A DNA stretch of 7,223 nucleotides from Planctomycetaceae bacterium (GTDB taxonomy: Bacteria; Planctomycetota; Planctomycetia; Pirellulales; PALSA-1355): contig SXHT01000227.1 in assembly GCA_005773095.1 (NCBI GenBank), positions 1 to 7,223 of the forward strand, in the 5' to 3' direction. A program made the translations under genes and the position numbers. Positions 1-5,105 of the stretch are shown here, piece after piece. Numbering within the stretch: the first letter of the stretch is position 1; every line of letters begins with the position of its first letter. The notes beneath the pieces were generated by a model, which made no database searches, was not told where the DNA came from, and was given only the letters and a program-made list of their open reading frames with translations.

Positions 1-27
1 AGCTTTCGCCAGGTTCAGGTTGGTCAT
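1..27 (-). CDS. Possible N-terminal fragment of an unidentified protein, cut by the window edge
   Basis: The first 27 bases, read on the minus strand, open with ATG at 27-25 and give MTNLNLAKA before leaving the window. An AAGGA sequence lies 11 bases upstream on that strand, a plausible though slightly distant ribosome binding site. The opening loosely resembles the start of the DUF2924 protein elsewhere in this window (MNLNVGKEL), but nine residues are too few to assign a family. If real, it is transcribed away from the PLD-like gene. The sequence left of the window would settle it. Confidence 0.25.
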
Positions 28-340
28 TCGGCTTCGGTTCCTTGATTGGTTAGACAGTGCATTTGCCCGGATTCCAGGTTCCTGTTGAGCAACCATTGCA
101 GGCAATGAGCGTTCCTTCTTGAGCCTACCTCGAACAACGAGTGCAAGAGTCCCACGCCGCCGCTTATCGCAAGCGGACACGCCGCGCCAAGCTCGCCAAA
201 TGCTGACCGGCCTCACGCCACTCGTCAACCAACCGACCAGTCTCACTCGGACTGCGCTATCTCAGCGCCTGGGTCTGCCCCAGCGCGCCACTGCGCCACT
301 GCTGGCGTCGGCCGCCGCATGCTAGCACGATACGCGCCGG
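28..340. other. Upstream region without a recognisable gene
   Basis: About 310 bases separate the possible leftward gene start from the PLD-like gene. An open frame of 68 codons (119-325, +) exists, but its Arg/Pro/Thr/Ala-rich translation has no recognisable motif and no good ribosome binding site, so I do not call it. It shares the frame of the PLD-like gene and is separated from it by one TAG at 323-325, but it does not look like a missing PLD N-terminus. There is a minor 8-bp tandem repeat (gcgccact twice) near 285-300. I see no clear promoter, RNA gene or terminator. Confidence 0.4.
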
Positions 341-796
341 ATGCAACGGTCACGTAGATTCCACGGATTTTCGTTCGTGCCTGCGATCCTGCGATTGGCG
401 GCACCCGCGTCGATCCTGCGATTGGACATCGCCACGCTGGGCTTTTCGAGGCCGAACACCAACGAGCTTTTCGAGCTGCTTGACGCTGGACAAATTCGTG
501 AATGCACGTTCGTTTGCTCCGTCTATTTCAGGTCGGTCGATACCGAGCTTTTCACCTACCTGGACGACGGACTAAAGGCCCGCGGTCACCGCTGCGAAAT
601 CTGCCGGTCGCACGCAAAACTTTTGCTTTTCGAGCTGTCGGACGGCCGCAATTTCGTATGGGAATCATCGGCGAATCTCAGGAGTTGCCGCAACGCCGAA
701 ACCTTCGTCCTGTCACAGTCCGCTGAGTTGCTGTCGTTTCATCGAGACTGGCTGCAAGAGTTGATTACCAGAACCACAAACGAGAATCGAAAATGA
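341..796 (+). CDS. Single-HKD phospholipase D-like protein, possibly short at the N-terminus
   Basis: The 151-aa protein carries one half-site of the phospholipase D superfamily. HAK at residues 91-93 gives the HxK pair. The Asp usually found at the next fixed position is Glu98. SSANLRS follows at 109-115, in place of the usual GSxN, and the downstream acidic residue is Glu120. Before it comes an alpha/beta segment with IATLGFS (30-36) and RGHR (81-84). Enzymes with one HKD motif normally dimerise to form the active site, and members include nucleases and phosphodiesterases; the substrate here cannot be inferred. The start at 341 has no clear SD sequence and the N-terminus looks perhaps 20 residues short, so the true start or a 5' deletion is open. 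A 15-bp direct repeat lies in the 5' part. The stop overlaps the next gene by ATGA, implying co-translation with the P27-recombinase fusion. Confidence 0.72.
   Translation: MQRSRRFHGFSFVPAILRLAAPASILRLDIATLGFSRPNTNELFELLDAGQIRECTFVCSVYFRSVDTELFTYLDDGLKARGHRCEICRSHAKLLLFELSDGRNFVWESSANLRSCRNAETFVLSQSAELLSFHRDWLQELITRTTNENRK
384..425 (+). repeat. 15-bp direct repeat, 27-bp period, in the 5' part of the PLD-like gene
   Basis: The sequence cgatcctgcgattgg occurs at 384-398 and again at 411-425. The period of 27 bases is nine codons, so the duplication keeps the frame and repeats the residues ILRL at 16-19 and 25-28. The remaining 12 bases of each unit differ. It may be a small slippage duplication within the coding sequence. 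Confidence 0.7.
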
Positions 797-2145
797 AACG
801 CACTCTCAAGATTCGTCCGAACGCCAGTGAGCCGATTCCCTGCCCGCCGCATTTAAGCGACGAAGCCCGAAAGTTGTGGGAATCACTTTCGCCATCACTC
901 ACTGAGTCCGGCAGTTTGACCACCGCGACCACCGCCGCGTTCGAAGTGTATTGCACCGCGTTTTCAGACTGGCGGACGCATACCGCAGCCGTCCAAACGC
1001 AAGGTGCCCTCATCAAGAACGCCGCAGGCTTCGCCCAACAGCATCCGAGTGTCTCAATCGCCCGAGCCGCCGGCGAGACGGTCCGTAAATTCGCCAAACA
1101 ATTCGGCTTCGCCAGCTCGAAGTCGAAACCGGCCAACAAGCCGGCCAGTACCCTCACCGTGTCCGACGAAATCAGAGTGACAGTTGTCCGATTTCCCGAC
1201 CGCAATGCGTTGATGCTGCGGTACATCGACCCGATCACAGGGAAGCAACGACACAGGACGGCGAGGACCGTCGTCATGCGGGAAGCCGAGAGGGCAGGGG
1301 CGAAGTGGGAAGCAGAGTTGCGAGAGGGCCGCTATTGCGGTTCGCGGATTACGTGGGCGGAGTTCCGCCAGCGATACGAAGATGAAGTTTTGGCAAGTTT
1401 GGCCGTGAGCACGGACTGCAAGGTGCAAGGCGTGTTCAACGCGGTTGAGAGGTATATCAACCCGCAACGGCTGGCGAACCTGACAGCGGACCGATTGAGC
1501 GTGTTTCAATCGAAGCTACGCGACGCCAAGTTGGCCGAGAGCACCATCGGGCCGATGCTGGCCCACCTGCGGGCTGCGTTGCAATGGGCTGTCCGCATGA
1601 AGATGCTGGCCAGCCTGCCGACGATGGAGAAGCCGAAGCGGGCGAAGGGTGGCAAGATGATGAAGGGCCGGCCAATCACCGGCGAAGAATTCGACCGGAT
1701 GCTGTCCAAAGTCACCAATTTGGTAGGAGACTCGAGGGCCGCCGCCTGGACGCACTACCTTCGCGGGCTGTGGCTGTCCGGCTTGCGACTAAGGGAATCC
1801 CTCGACCTGTGGTGGGACCGCGACGACAGGCTGTGTGTCGTGCTGGGTGGCAAGTATCCAATGCTGCGAATTCCGGCCGAGTTGGAGAAGGGCAACAAGG
1901 ACAGGCTGTTGCCCATCGCACCCGAGTTTGCGGAATTCCTACTGGCGACGCCCGAGGCCAAACGGACCGGGCCGGTATTCACGCTGACGCCGCAACGCCA
2001 GCACGCCAAGCCGATGGGCGAGTGGCGAGTTGGTCGGTTGGTTAGTGCAATTGGCGAAGCGGCTGGCGTGAAGGTGAGCACAGACGCCAAGGGCAAGGTG
2101 AAGTTTGCCAGTGCCCACGACCTTCGGCGAAGTTTCGGCACCTGA
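793..2145 (+). CDS. P27-type small terminase domain fused to a tyrosine recombinase; prematurely stopped
   Basis: The 450-residue product has two parts. Residues about 16-106 match the P27-family phage small terminase domain: PCPPHLSDEARKLW (16-29), a YC..FSDW stretch (53-60), and HPSVSIARAA...KQFGF (84-106). A short Lys/Ser/Pro linker follows. From about 125 the protein is a planctomycete-type tyrosine integrase: an N-terminal arm (127-180), a helical core-binding domain (187-275), and a catalytic domain from about 295 with SGLRLRES (Arg332), the EKGNKDR lysine region (366-369) and the HDLR box (His442, Arg445). TGA at codon 451 stops it before the second catalytic His and the Tyr, both encoded in frame just downstream. 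The stopped form should not recombine DNA, though the P27 and DNA-binding parts could fold. There is no good SD; the ATGA overlap with the PLD-like gene suggests coupled translation. Both domain calls are strong. Whether the fusion is typical of the family or peculiar to this locus is unknown. Confidence 0.85.
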   Translation: MKRTLKIRPNASEPIPCPPHLSDEARKLWESLSPSLTESGSLTTATTAAFEVYCTAFSDWRTHTAAVQTQGALIKNAAGFAQQHPSVSIARAAGETVRKFAKQFGFASSKSKPANKPASTLTVSDEIRVTVVRFPDRNALMLRYIDPITGKQRHRTARTVVMREAERAGAKWEAELREGRYCGSRITWAEFRQRYEDEVLASLAVSTDCKVQGVFNAVERYINPQRLANLTADRLSVFQSKLRDAKLAESTIGPMLAHLRAALQWAVRMKMLASLPTMEKPKRAKGGKMMKGRPITGEEFDRMLSKVTNLVGDSRAAAWTHYLRGLWLSGLRLRESLDLWWDRDDRLCVVLGGKYPMLRIPAELEKGNKDRLLPIAPEFAEFLLATPEAKRTGPVFTLTPQRQHAKPMGEWRVGRLVSAIGEAAGVKVSTDAKGKVKFASAHDLRRSFGT

Positions 2146-2412
2146 TGGGCATCGCGGGTGAGGCCGGCCACCCTGCAATTGCTGATGCGTCACGCCAGCA
2201 TCGACACGACGCTGCGATTCTACGTGGCACTCGGCGCGGACGACGTGGCCGGCGAGTTGTGGGCGGCCGTTGGTAACAGTTCTGGTAACACCCCCTCCAA
2301 TGGGGCCACGTCAGGGAGACAAGAAACGCCAGAAACTGCAGTAAAAAAGCTCCCCGAAAGAAACCCTCTTCGTAACAATACTCTCTTTTGCGATTTCCGT
2401 AAGTGCTTTTGA
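2146..2412 (+). pseudogene. C-terminal end of the tyrosine recombinase, separated by an in-frame TGA
   Basis: Directly after the TGA at 2143-2145, and in the same frame, the translation continues WASRVRPATLQLLMRHAS and then IDTTLRFYV. This supplies the last catalytic residues of a tyrosine recombinase: His in MRHAS (codon 467 of the rejoined protein) and the nucleophile Tyr in RFY (codon 477, 2221-2223). In related integrases, as I recall them, the residue before WA is Arg, so CGA to TGA is the simplest explanation. A GTG at 2158 could in principle start a separate peptide, but there is no reason to expect one. A low-complexity tail follows to TGA at 2410-2412; the rejoined protein would be 539 residues. 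Confidence 0.85.
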
Positions 2413-2434
2413 GGTCGCGACTTGCTGAGTTCGA

Positions 2435-2459
2435 GACCGTTTCGGTGGCAAAAACGGTC
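2435..2459 (+). terminator. Hairpin just after the recombinase reading frame
   Basis: gaccgttt at 2435-2442 and aaacggtc at 2452-2459 form a perfect 8-bp stem with a 9-base loop, starting 22 bases after the last in-frame codon of the recombinase. The position suits a transcript end for the PLD/recombinase cassette. No run of T follows on either strand, so it is not a classical intrinsic terminator and may only be an RNA-stabilising structure. Confidence 0.35.
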
Positions 2460-2643
2460 GTAACCCTCTTCGAAATTGCTGCCCGCTACTGGTTTGCGGC
2501 GCTGTTGGAAATCGGGACAAGAATCTTGAGGAAACCAGCGGCTGTCATGGTTGTCGTCTCTCGCCACTCCTTGCAGATGCATGGTTCCCACAAAGCCCAC
2601 CGCGACCATGACGAGGGCCGGCGATCTCAAAACTCAAGTGCAA

Positions 2644-2669
2644 TCGAGGCTTGCAAAATTAAGCCTCGA
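2644..2669. repeat. Perfect 9-bp stem-loop upstream of the transposase
   Basis: tcgaggctt at 2644-2652 and aagcctcga at 2661-2669 are exact inverted copies with an 8-base AT-rich loop. It lies about 20 bases before the larger hairpin covering the transposase start. It has no T-run on either side. It could be part of the transposon end or a transcription block against read-in from outside. Confidence 0.55.
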
Positions 2670-2688
2670 AAGATGGGACAGGAGAAAA

Positions 2689-2755
2689 CATCGCTGGGAG
2701 TTTCCAATGGGAGTGAGTTGCAAACTTTCCCCTTGGGAACGGAGTCCCAGCGATG
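2689..2755 (+). promoter_or_regulatory. Long hairpin that pairs the transposase start codon and bulges its ribosome binding site
   Basis: catcgctggga at 2689-2699 is the exact reverse complement of tcccagcgatg at 2745-2755, and the last three bases are the transposase ATG (2753-2755). Inside it, 2700-2711 pairs with 2729-2740 in 11 of 12 positions, counting one G-T pair. The four bases left over on the right side, GGAG at 2741-2744, are the probable SD sequence, 8 bases before the ATG. The loop is 17 bases. An RNA copy that includes the left arm would hide the start codon. Insertion sequences such as IS10 and IS50 use comparable structures to prevent translation from read-in transcripts; that role here is inferred. 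Confidence 0.6.
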
Positions 2756-3907
2756 CCCAGTCAGCTTACGATGGAAGAGCGTGATCGGATAATCACTCGT
2801 TTTCAACTTCCTCAAAGGGCCGCGATGTCGTTTATACTGAACCCAAGCTACTTCCTGCTGGTGCTGCTGGCCGGCTGGATCAACCGCGCGTTGACGAACA
2901 AGATCGAATACGTTCAAGCCGAGAACAAAGTCCTGCGGGAAATGCACGGTCCCAAGCGGCTCTTGCTGACCGACGACCAGCGGCGGCGGTTGGCCGTGGC
3001 TGGCAAGGCCCTGGGCCGCAAGGGGCTGAGCGAGATCGGCGCGATCTTCTCGCCGGACACGATTCTCCGCTGGCATCGAATGCTGGTCGCCCAGAAGTGG
3101 GACTTCAGCAACCGACGTCGCGCCGTCGGTCGGCCCAAGACCGCCCAAGCCGTCGCCGAACTGGTCGTTCGCCTGGCGCGCGAGAACCCCAGTTGGGGCT
3201 GCGATCGCATCCGCGACGCCTTGGCCAATCTCGGCCATCAAGTGTGCGACACGACCGTCTCCAACATTCTGGTCAAGCACGCCATCGACCCCGCACCCAA
3301 CCGCACCAAGAAAACAACCTGGCGGCAATTCATCAAGTCGCACTGGGACTGCCTGGCCGCCACGGACTTCTTCACCACCGAGGTTTGGACCAAAAGCGGC
3401 CTGGTCACCTACTACGTCTTGTTCATCATGGAACTGGCCACCCGCCGAGTGCAGATCGCCGGCGTGACGACCAATCCCCATGAAGCCTGGATGCGGCAGA
3501 TGGCCTGCAACCTGACGGCCTGCGACGATGGCTTCTTGCGCGGCAAACGCTACTTGCTGATGGACCGCGACACCAAATTCTGCGCTGAGTTCCGCTCCGT
3601 GCTGGAGCAAGAGGGCATCGAGCCGGTGCGACTGCCGCCGCGAAGCCCCAATCTCAATGCCCACGCCGAGAGATTTGTGCGGTCCATCAAAGACGAGTGT
3701 TTGAATCGTCTGGTCCTCTTCGGCGAAAGAATGTTGCGGCACGCGCTGAAAAACTACCTCGCCCATTATCACGCCGAGCGCAACCATCAAGGCTTGGATA
3801 GTCGCATCATCGAGCCGGAGCCGCAGGTCGGCACTCCCCACGGCGAAATCGTTTGCCGGGAACGTCTCGGCGGACTGTTGAACTACTACCATCGCCGCGC
3901 CGCCTGA
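2753..3907 (+). CDS. DDE transposase with integrase core (rve) domain
   Basis: The 384-aa protein is a complete rve-type transposase, which cuts and joins transposon ends in a Mg2+-dependent DDE active site. The N-terminal third (about 70-180) is helical and DNA-binding, with SPDTILRWHR (100-109), a GRPKT linker (126-130) and SWGCDRIRDALANLG (147-161). The catalytic core follows: Asp205 in ATDFF, Asp271 in MDRDTKF, and Glu306 in NAHAERF, a DD(34)E spacing. The end, LGGLLNYYHRRAA, is typical of a transposase group I remember as abundant in planctomycetes. The frame is intact with all three acidic residues, so the enzyme may be active. ATG 2753 is preceded by GGAG at 8 bases, both within a hairpin; Met7 at 2771 is a possible alternative start. 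I cannot place it firmly in an IS family (IS3 or IS481-like are nearest by fold). Confidence 0.9.
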   Translation: MPSQLTMEERDRIITRFQLPQRAAMSFILNPSYFLLVLLAGWINRALTNKIEYVQAENKVLREMHGPKRLLLTDDQRRRLAVAGKALGRKGLSEIGAIFSPDTILRWHRMLVAQKWDFSNRRRAVGRPKTAQAVAELVVRLARENPSWGCDRIRDALANLGHQVCDTTVSNILVKHAIDPAPNRTKKTTWRQFIKSHWDCLAATDFFTTEVWTKSGLVTYYVLFIMELATRRVQIAGVTTNPHEAWMRQMACNLTACDDGFLRGKRYLLMDRDTKFCAEFRSVLEQEGIEPVRLPPRSPNLNAHAERFVRSIKDECLNRLVLFGERMLRHALKNYLAHYHAERNHQGLDSRIIEPEPQVGTPHGEIVCRERLGGLLNYYHRRAA

Positions 3908-4084
3908 GGGACCCAAGTTTCCCAAAGTGCGACGCCGACAGCGCTCACTGCTGCGCCCTGGGCGACAACATGCCGTCGCGCCATCACGAAATGGCCTCTG
4001 GTGCGCCGCGGTCGACGCCGTGACCCCACCAATGGCCTGTCCGCTCGACCGAATTTCAACGCGCTAACTCCAAGCATAGCCACC
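3908..4084. other. Gene-free stretch between the transposase and the recombinase remnant
   Basis: About 177 bases where I see no gene, RNA or clear repeat. A minus-strand open frame (3886-4155) crosses it, but its Arg-rich translation matches nothing I know. The right end of the transposon and the breakpoint of the serine recombinase remnant should lie here. Confidence 0.4.
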
Positions 4085-4177
4085 TCAAACCCTCGGCTGA
4101 ATATTTTCACAGCACGAGATGGCGCAGCGGAACCTATGGACGATCTTGGTCGCAAATTTTCCGTTCTTCGAGGTCAT
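4085..4177 (-). pseudogene. Remnant of the 5' end of a serine recombinase gene
   Basis: On the minus strand an ATG at 4177-4175 overlaps the DUF2924 stop as ATGA, with a strong GGAGGTG ribosome binding site at 4188-4182. The 30-codon frame MTSKNGKFATK... reaches RCAI and then a TGA at 4087-4085. Large serine recombinases that follow DUF2924 genes often begin with a short basic leader and RCAIYTRKSxEEGL. Here RCAI is followed, in the next frame, by KYSAEGL; 10 bases separate the Ile and Lys codons instead of 9, which fits a one-base insertion. After EGL nothing matches, so the rest was lost. The start signals are clear; the recombinase identity rests on about eleven residues and the gene order, so it is tentative. 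Confidence 0.5.
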
Positions 4178-4674
4178 CGGTCACCTCCGTTCTTCGTAAG
4201 GCGGAAGAAGAGGTAGCCGTTGCAATGTGAACCGGTGATCTTCTTGGCCACGGCGCTGAGCGACTTGTACGTCTCGCCTTCGTACTCGAAGCCGACGGGC
4301 AGCACGTTCACCTCGAGCGCCTCGCCTTTGTAGACGCGGCGGATGGTGCTGCCAGGGAGCGGAACCCGCGATTCGCCGCTCGTCCGCAACTTGGTCGTCT
4401 TGGTGCGGGTGGCGGCCTGGGGCGTGTGGGCGGGCGATTGGGGGGCCTTGCGCCGTAGGTCGGCGTCGTTGGCCAGATCGGCGGCCCGCCGGCGGGCGCG
4501 TTCCGACAGATCGCCGTCCGCCAGCGACTGCAAGCGCCAGATGATTCGTTTGACCAGCCAATCCTTGTGGCGGCCGTTCGTGATTTCGCCGAAGACCTCG
4601 GCGTACCGCGCCCGCAATTCGCCGACGGTCATGCGGCGCAGCGCGGCCAGTTCTTTTCCGACGTTCAGGTTCAT
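4174..4674 (-). CDS. DUF2924 domain protein
   Basis: This 166-aa basic protein fits the DUF2924 family, proteins of unknown biochemical role usually found next to serine recombinases in mobile cassettes. The N-terminal half (residues 6-65) is helical with MTVGELRARYAEVFGE (15-30) and a basic WLVKRIIWRLQ helix (39-49). A Pro/Thr/Lys-rich linker covers about 75-105. The C-terminal half has the small beta/helical segment FEYEGETYKSLSAVAKKITG (129-148) followed by NGYLFFRL (152-159). Start ATG 4674 has AGGAG 8 bases upstream. It lies 33 bases after the 66-aa gene and overlaps the recombinase remnant by ATGA, so the three form one leftward operon. DNA binding or help to the recombinase is inferred from charge and context only. 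Confidence 0.88.
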   Translation of the reverse strand: MNLNVGKELAALRRMTVGELRARYAEVFGEITNGRHKDWLVKRIIWRLQSLADGDLSERARRRAADLANDADLRRKAPQSPAHTPQAATRTKTTKLRTSGESRVPLPGSTIRRVYKGEALEVNVLPVGFEYEGETYKSLSAVAKKITGSHCNGYLFFRLTKNGGDR

Positions 4675-4707
4675 GCGTGTGGCTCCTGTTACGAGATCGA
4701 GAGATCG

Positions 4708-4908
4708 TTAACCAACACGCACACTGAGCACGGTTTCCGAAGGAACCTCAAGGCCATCGGGCGAGGATTCGGCCGGTATTTCTGGAACTTGTTCGGCGGG
4801 CAGGGCGGCCCGCTGGCGCAGCCGCAGAACGCCGACCGCCAGGATGGCCGCCGCCTCGCGGAGGCGTTCGTCGGGCGACAGGCGCGCAGGATCGGCGCAG
4901 ATAGACAT
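4708..4908 (-). CDS. Small conserved hypothetical protein at the head of the DUF2924 operon
   Basis: A 66-aa protein starting MSICADPARLSPDERLREAA, with a short amphipathic helix (about 9-30, including ILAVGVLRLRQR) and an acidic, Pro-rich C-terminal tail ending LSVRVG. I recall similar small proteins preceding DUF2924 genes in planctomycetes, but I know no function. I chose ATG 4908 because GGAG lies 8 bases upstream. An in-frame ATG at 4977 would add 23 residues but has no comparable site, and that stretch looks non-coding. It is the first gene of a leftward operon with DUF2924 and the recombinase remnant. Confidence 0.6.
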   Translation of the reverse strand: MSICADPARLSPDERLREAAAILAVGVLRLRQRAALPAEQVPEIPAESSPDGLEVPSETVLSVRVG

Positions 4909-4985
4909 CGTGATCGCTCCGAAAAAGAACGTCGCTGGCCGGGCCAAAGGCACAGACGACATTGGCGGGAATGGCAACTGCGGCC

Positions 4986-5031
4986 CTATGCTGTTAACCT
5001 ACCGGACGCGGGTTCGAGTTGTCCCATGAAA
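4986..5031 (+). other. tRNA-Asn-like 3' half, degenerate
   Basis: CTGTTAA at 4991-4997 equals the anticodon loop of tRNA-Asn (anticodon GTT). Exactly 15 bases later, the spacing of a normal tRNA, comes TTCGAGT (5013-5019), a standard T-loop, preceded by GGG. The anticodon stem pairs at only 3 of 5 positions and the T stem is poor. No matching acceptor strand or D-arm is visible upstream, so it is not a working tRNA. It could be a decayed attachment-site scar at the edge of the mobile cassette, or chance. Confidence 0.2.
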
Positions 5032-5092
5032 CTCGCTGACCACGAGATTGCCTAATGATCGCAAATGCTCGGCGGGATATCACCGAAATTCT

Positions 5093-5097
5093 GGAGG
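5093..5097 (+). promoter_or_regulatory. Ribosome binding site that sets a GTG start for the VIT-family gene
   Basis: GGAGG lies 8 bases before GTG 5106-5108, which is in frame with the transporter. The upstream ATG at 5055 has only a weak GAG, and the ATG at 5115 is 17 bases from GGAGG, too far. The protein family also normally begins only a few residues before the HRTDRIGWLRAAVLGANDG region, which agrees with the GTG. Confidence 0.65.
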
Positions 5098-5105
5098 CCA
5101 CGAAC

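Larger units (their letters stand above)
2413..2752. other. Gene-free stretch between the recombinase and the transposase
   Basis: About 340 bases hold no coding sequence I can support. Open frames on both strands (for example 2403-2792 + and 2220-2630 -) have no recognisable motifs. The stretch contains three stem-loops: 2435-2459, 2644-2669, and the large one over the transposase start at 2689-2755. An 11-bp direct repeat (aaccctcttcg) occurs at 2362-2372 and 2462-2472. The left end of the transposon should fall here, but I could not find a terminal inverted repeat matching the sequence after 3907. Confidence 0.5.
2689..3907 (+). mobile_element. Insertion-sequence-like element, ends not determined
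   Basis: The transposase gene and the hairpin over its start define a minimal element. I compared the sequence left of 2753 with the reverse complement of 3908-4170 by eye and found no convincing terminal inverted repeat or target-site duplication, so the true boundaries are unknown. The element sits between a broken tyrosine recombinase and a broken serine recombinase, consistent with an insertion-prone accessory region. Confidence 0.4.

Noticed and set aside
119..325. 68-codon plus-strand frame before the PLD-like gene
   Set aside because: Biased Arg/Thr/Pro/Ala composition, no ribosome binding site and no resemblance to a PLD N-terminus, although it shares that frame across a single TAG.
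2143..2145. Selenocysteine or altered-code reading of TGA in the recombinase
   Set aside because: Relatives, as I recall them, carry Arg here, no need for selenocysteine exists in this family, I see no convincing SECIS-like hairpin directly after the codon, and TGA terminates several intact genes in the window.
2220..2630. 136-codon minus-strand frame after the recombinase
   Set aside because: It partly covers the in-frame recombinase tail on the other strand and shows no known domain.
2689..2755. Integron attC site
   Set aside because: The bulged hairpin recalls attC, but the RYYYAAC/GTTRRRY core pairs are absent and the structure ends on a transposase start codon.
2403..2792. 129-codon plus-strand frame between recombinase and transposase
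   Set aside because: It crosses three stem-loops and the transposase start, has no recognisable motif, and its ATG is not preceded by a ribosome binding site.
2627..3925. 432-codon open frame on the minus strand over the transposase
   Set aside because: It is longer than the transposase frame but lies antisense to it. Its translation is Gly/Gln/Val-rich with no family motif, whereas the plus strand encodes a full DDE transposase. It reflects GC-rich codon structure.
3886..4155. 89-codon minus-strand frame downstream of DUF2924
   Set aside because: It does not begin at the coupled, SD-preceded ATG at 4177 and its Arg-rich sequence matches no recombinase segment.
4343..5055. Plus-strand frames opposite DUF2924 and the 66-aa gene (4343-4711, 4567-5055)
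   Set aside because: Shadow frames of the minus-strand genes with Arg-rich, motif-free translations and no start signals.
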